Assembly: GCF_019710575.1 (NCBI RefSeq)
Contig: NZ_JAHWFK010000066.1
Span: 1-64,000 of the forward strand
Reading direction: 5' to 3'
DNA: 64,000 nt
Source: Paractinoplanes polyasparticus
GTDB lineage: Bacteria > Actinomycetota > Actinomycetes > Mycobacteriales > Micromonosporaceae
In this document: in pieces, positions 63,452 to 64,000 of the stretch
Layout of the letters: each line of letters opens with the position of its first letter
How positions within the stretch are numbered: position 1 is the first letter of the stretch
Made by a program: the position numbers and the translations under genes
The notes under the pieces: model-generated
Database searches by the model: none
The model's input: the letters and a program-made list of their open reading frames with translations, nothing else
What the model was told of the DNA's origin: nothing

Positions 63452-64000
63452 CTATTCAGTGTCTGGGGTCGTGGACAACCATTTCGCGCCACATGCAATA
63501 GCTTCCGCATGCGCCTTGGACCAGTAATCGAGGCGCCCAAGAAGGTAGTCGACTCGATCTTTCGGCAGGCCGGTGCCGGAGATACCTTCGACATCTTCCT
63601 GCAATAGCCGCACGGCGGCGTGTAGGTTAGATAGGCGCGAAATATCCGGCGCAATGCGAGGCCCAGTTGAAAAGGTGGGTTGGAGCGCTTTCACTTCAAG
63701 CTTATGATGCGACCCGTAGCGGATGGTCAAGGCGTCAGTTGCTCGGCTCTCTGGGGTCATGCTGTTCAGCGATCTAAAATGTTCGTCTGGTCGCGCCATC
63801 ATCTTACGTTTGCGATTCAGAAAATCACCCTTTGGCCCGTGCGGGCCACCGGGAAGAAACTCATCCGAATGGCCATACACTAGCCAATACTCGAACTTGA
63901 TGTTCTTTTCTTTCCGTACGGTATCGAGATCAAATTTCTTGAGGAAGGTGAGTTGATTAATCGGTTCGTTCAGCGTCGTCCGCCAAGAAGCTAGCTGGTC
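63452..64000 (-). CDS. C-terminal part of a lower-GC protein, possibly Shedu-like (DUF4263)
   Basis: The frame enters from beyond the window and ends at TAG 63452, giving at least 182 residues; a GTG at 63880 is internal and not the real start. GC is visibly lower than in the rest of the window. Visible stretches are KFEYWLVYGHSDEFLPGG, then RKRKMMARPDEHFRSLNSMT, ALTIRYGSHHKLEVKALQP and a C-terminal helical region with RVDYLLGRLDYWSKAHAEA. A strand like YWLVYG followed by basic helix and RPxEHF...L resembles the end of Shedu (SduA) nuclease domains. The match is from memory and the catalytic part lies outside. Confidence 0.6.
   Translation of the reverse strand, partial: DQLASWRTTLNEPINQLTFLKKFDLDTVRKEKNIKFEYWLVYGHSDEFLPGGPHGPKGDFLNRKRKMMARPDEHFRSLNSMTPESRATDALTIRYGSHHKLEVKALQPTFSTGPRIAPDISRLSNLHAAVRLLQEDVEGISGTGLPKDRVDYLLGRLDYWSKAHAEAIACGAKWLSTTPDTE

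Noticed and set aside
63015..63527. 170-codon plus-strand frame after the tRNA-like element
   Set aside because: Composition is Arg/Pro/Ser-rich without any motif, and it overlaps the end of the better-supported minus-strand gene.

Overview
The window is high-GC DNA with dense, often overlapping genes, many GTG and TTG starts and few gaps. A mycothiol-dependent isomerase-type protein, GT-C polyprenyl-phosphate mannosyltransferases, caa3-type CtaG, many ECF sigma factors and secreted polysaccharide-active enzymes with CBM2 or discoidin domains point to a filamentous actinomycete. The gene set fits Micromonosporaceae (Actinoplanes-like), but that is inferred from content; no 16S or ribosomal gene is present.

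Layout. 0-4.7 kb: an envelope thiol/copper module (His-headed membrane protein, anchored DsbA-like thioredoxin, MauE/DoxX protein, ECF sigma factor, CopC-CopD fusion). 4.7-9.5 kb: one gene for a 1572-residue two-helix membrane protein with a giant Ala/Pro-rich tail, closed by two near-identical terminator hairpins. 9.7-12 kb: oligoribonuclease, tRNA-His, a shortened CPBP protease and a mycothiol-dependent enzyme. 12.1-15.3 kb: a CHAT (caspase-like) protease coupled to a 241-residue protein with gasdermin-like features, beside a decapitated trypsin gene. 15.3-20.9 kb: VOC protein, coiled-coil membrane protein, secreted CE4 deacetylase with a CebR-like operator inside its promoter, a beta-propeller lipoprotein diverging from a sigma factor/membrane partner pair. 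21-26.8 kb: secreted subtilase, LuxR/TrmB-like regulator, PLP decarboxylase. 26.9-32.2 kb: MazG-like protein, two mannosyltransferases, ABC exporter pair. 32.2-37.5 kb: MoxR/DUF58/VWA/VWA operon, HtrA-like protease, TspO. 37.6-41.7 kb: beta-propeller/sigma/zinc anti-sigma operon and a DMT-type membrane protein. 41.7-47 kb: Zn-dehydrogenase/SRPBCC pair, unknown membrane protein, SGNH lipoprotein, DUF2243/CtaG pair. 47.1-59.1 kb: probable GH87 alpha-1,3-glucanase, MFS exporter, orphan histidine kinase, trypsin-like protease, DUF429, MMPL transporter with an adjacent NarL-type two-component system. 59.2-60.6 kb: a secreted four-repeat I36/crystallin-like protein.

The last 3.4 kb differ. They hold an apparent integrase N-terminal remnant, a protein kinase gene that lost its N-lobe and part of its C-lobe, a frameshifted sigma factor gene, a tRNA-Lys-like element with its own terminator, and a lower-GC gene running off the window edge that may be a Shedu-type defence protein. 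This looks like an integration scar and the edge of a genomic island.

Recurring themes are envelope sensing and secretion: two loci pair a beta-propeller protein with an ECF sigma factor and its membrane partner, and at least four secreted or anchored serine proteases occur. The best candidates for something new are the CHAT/partner pair at 12.1-14.7 kb and the island edge at 62.9-64 kb.
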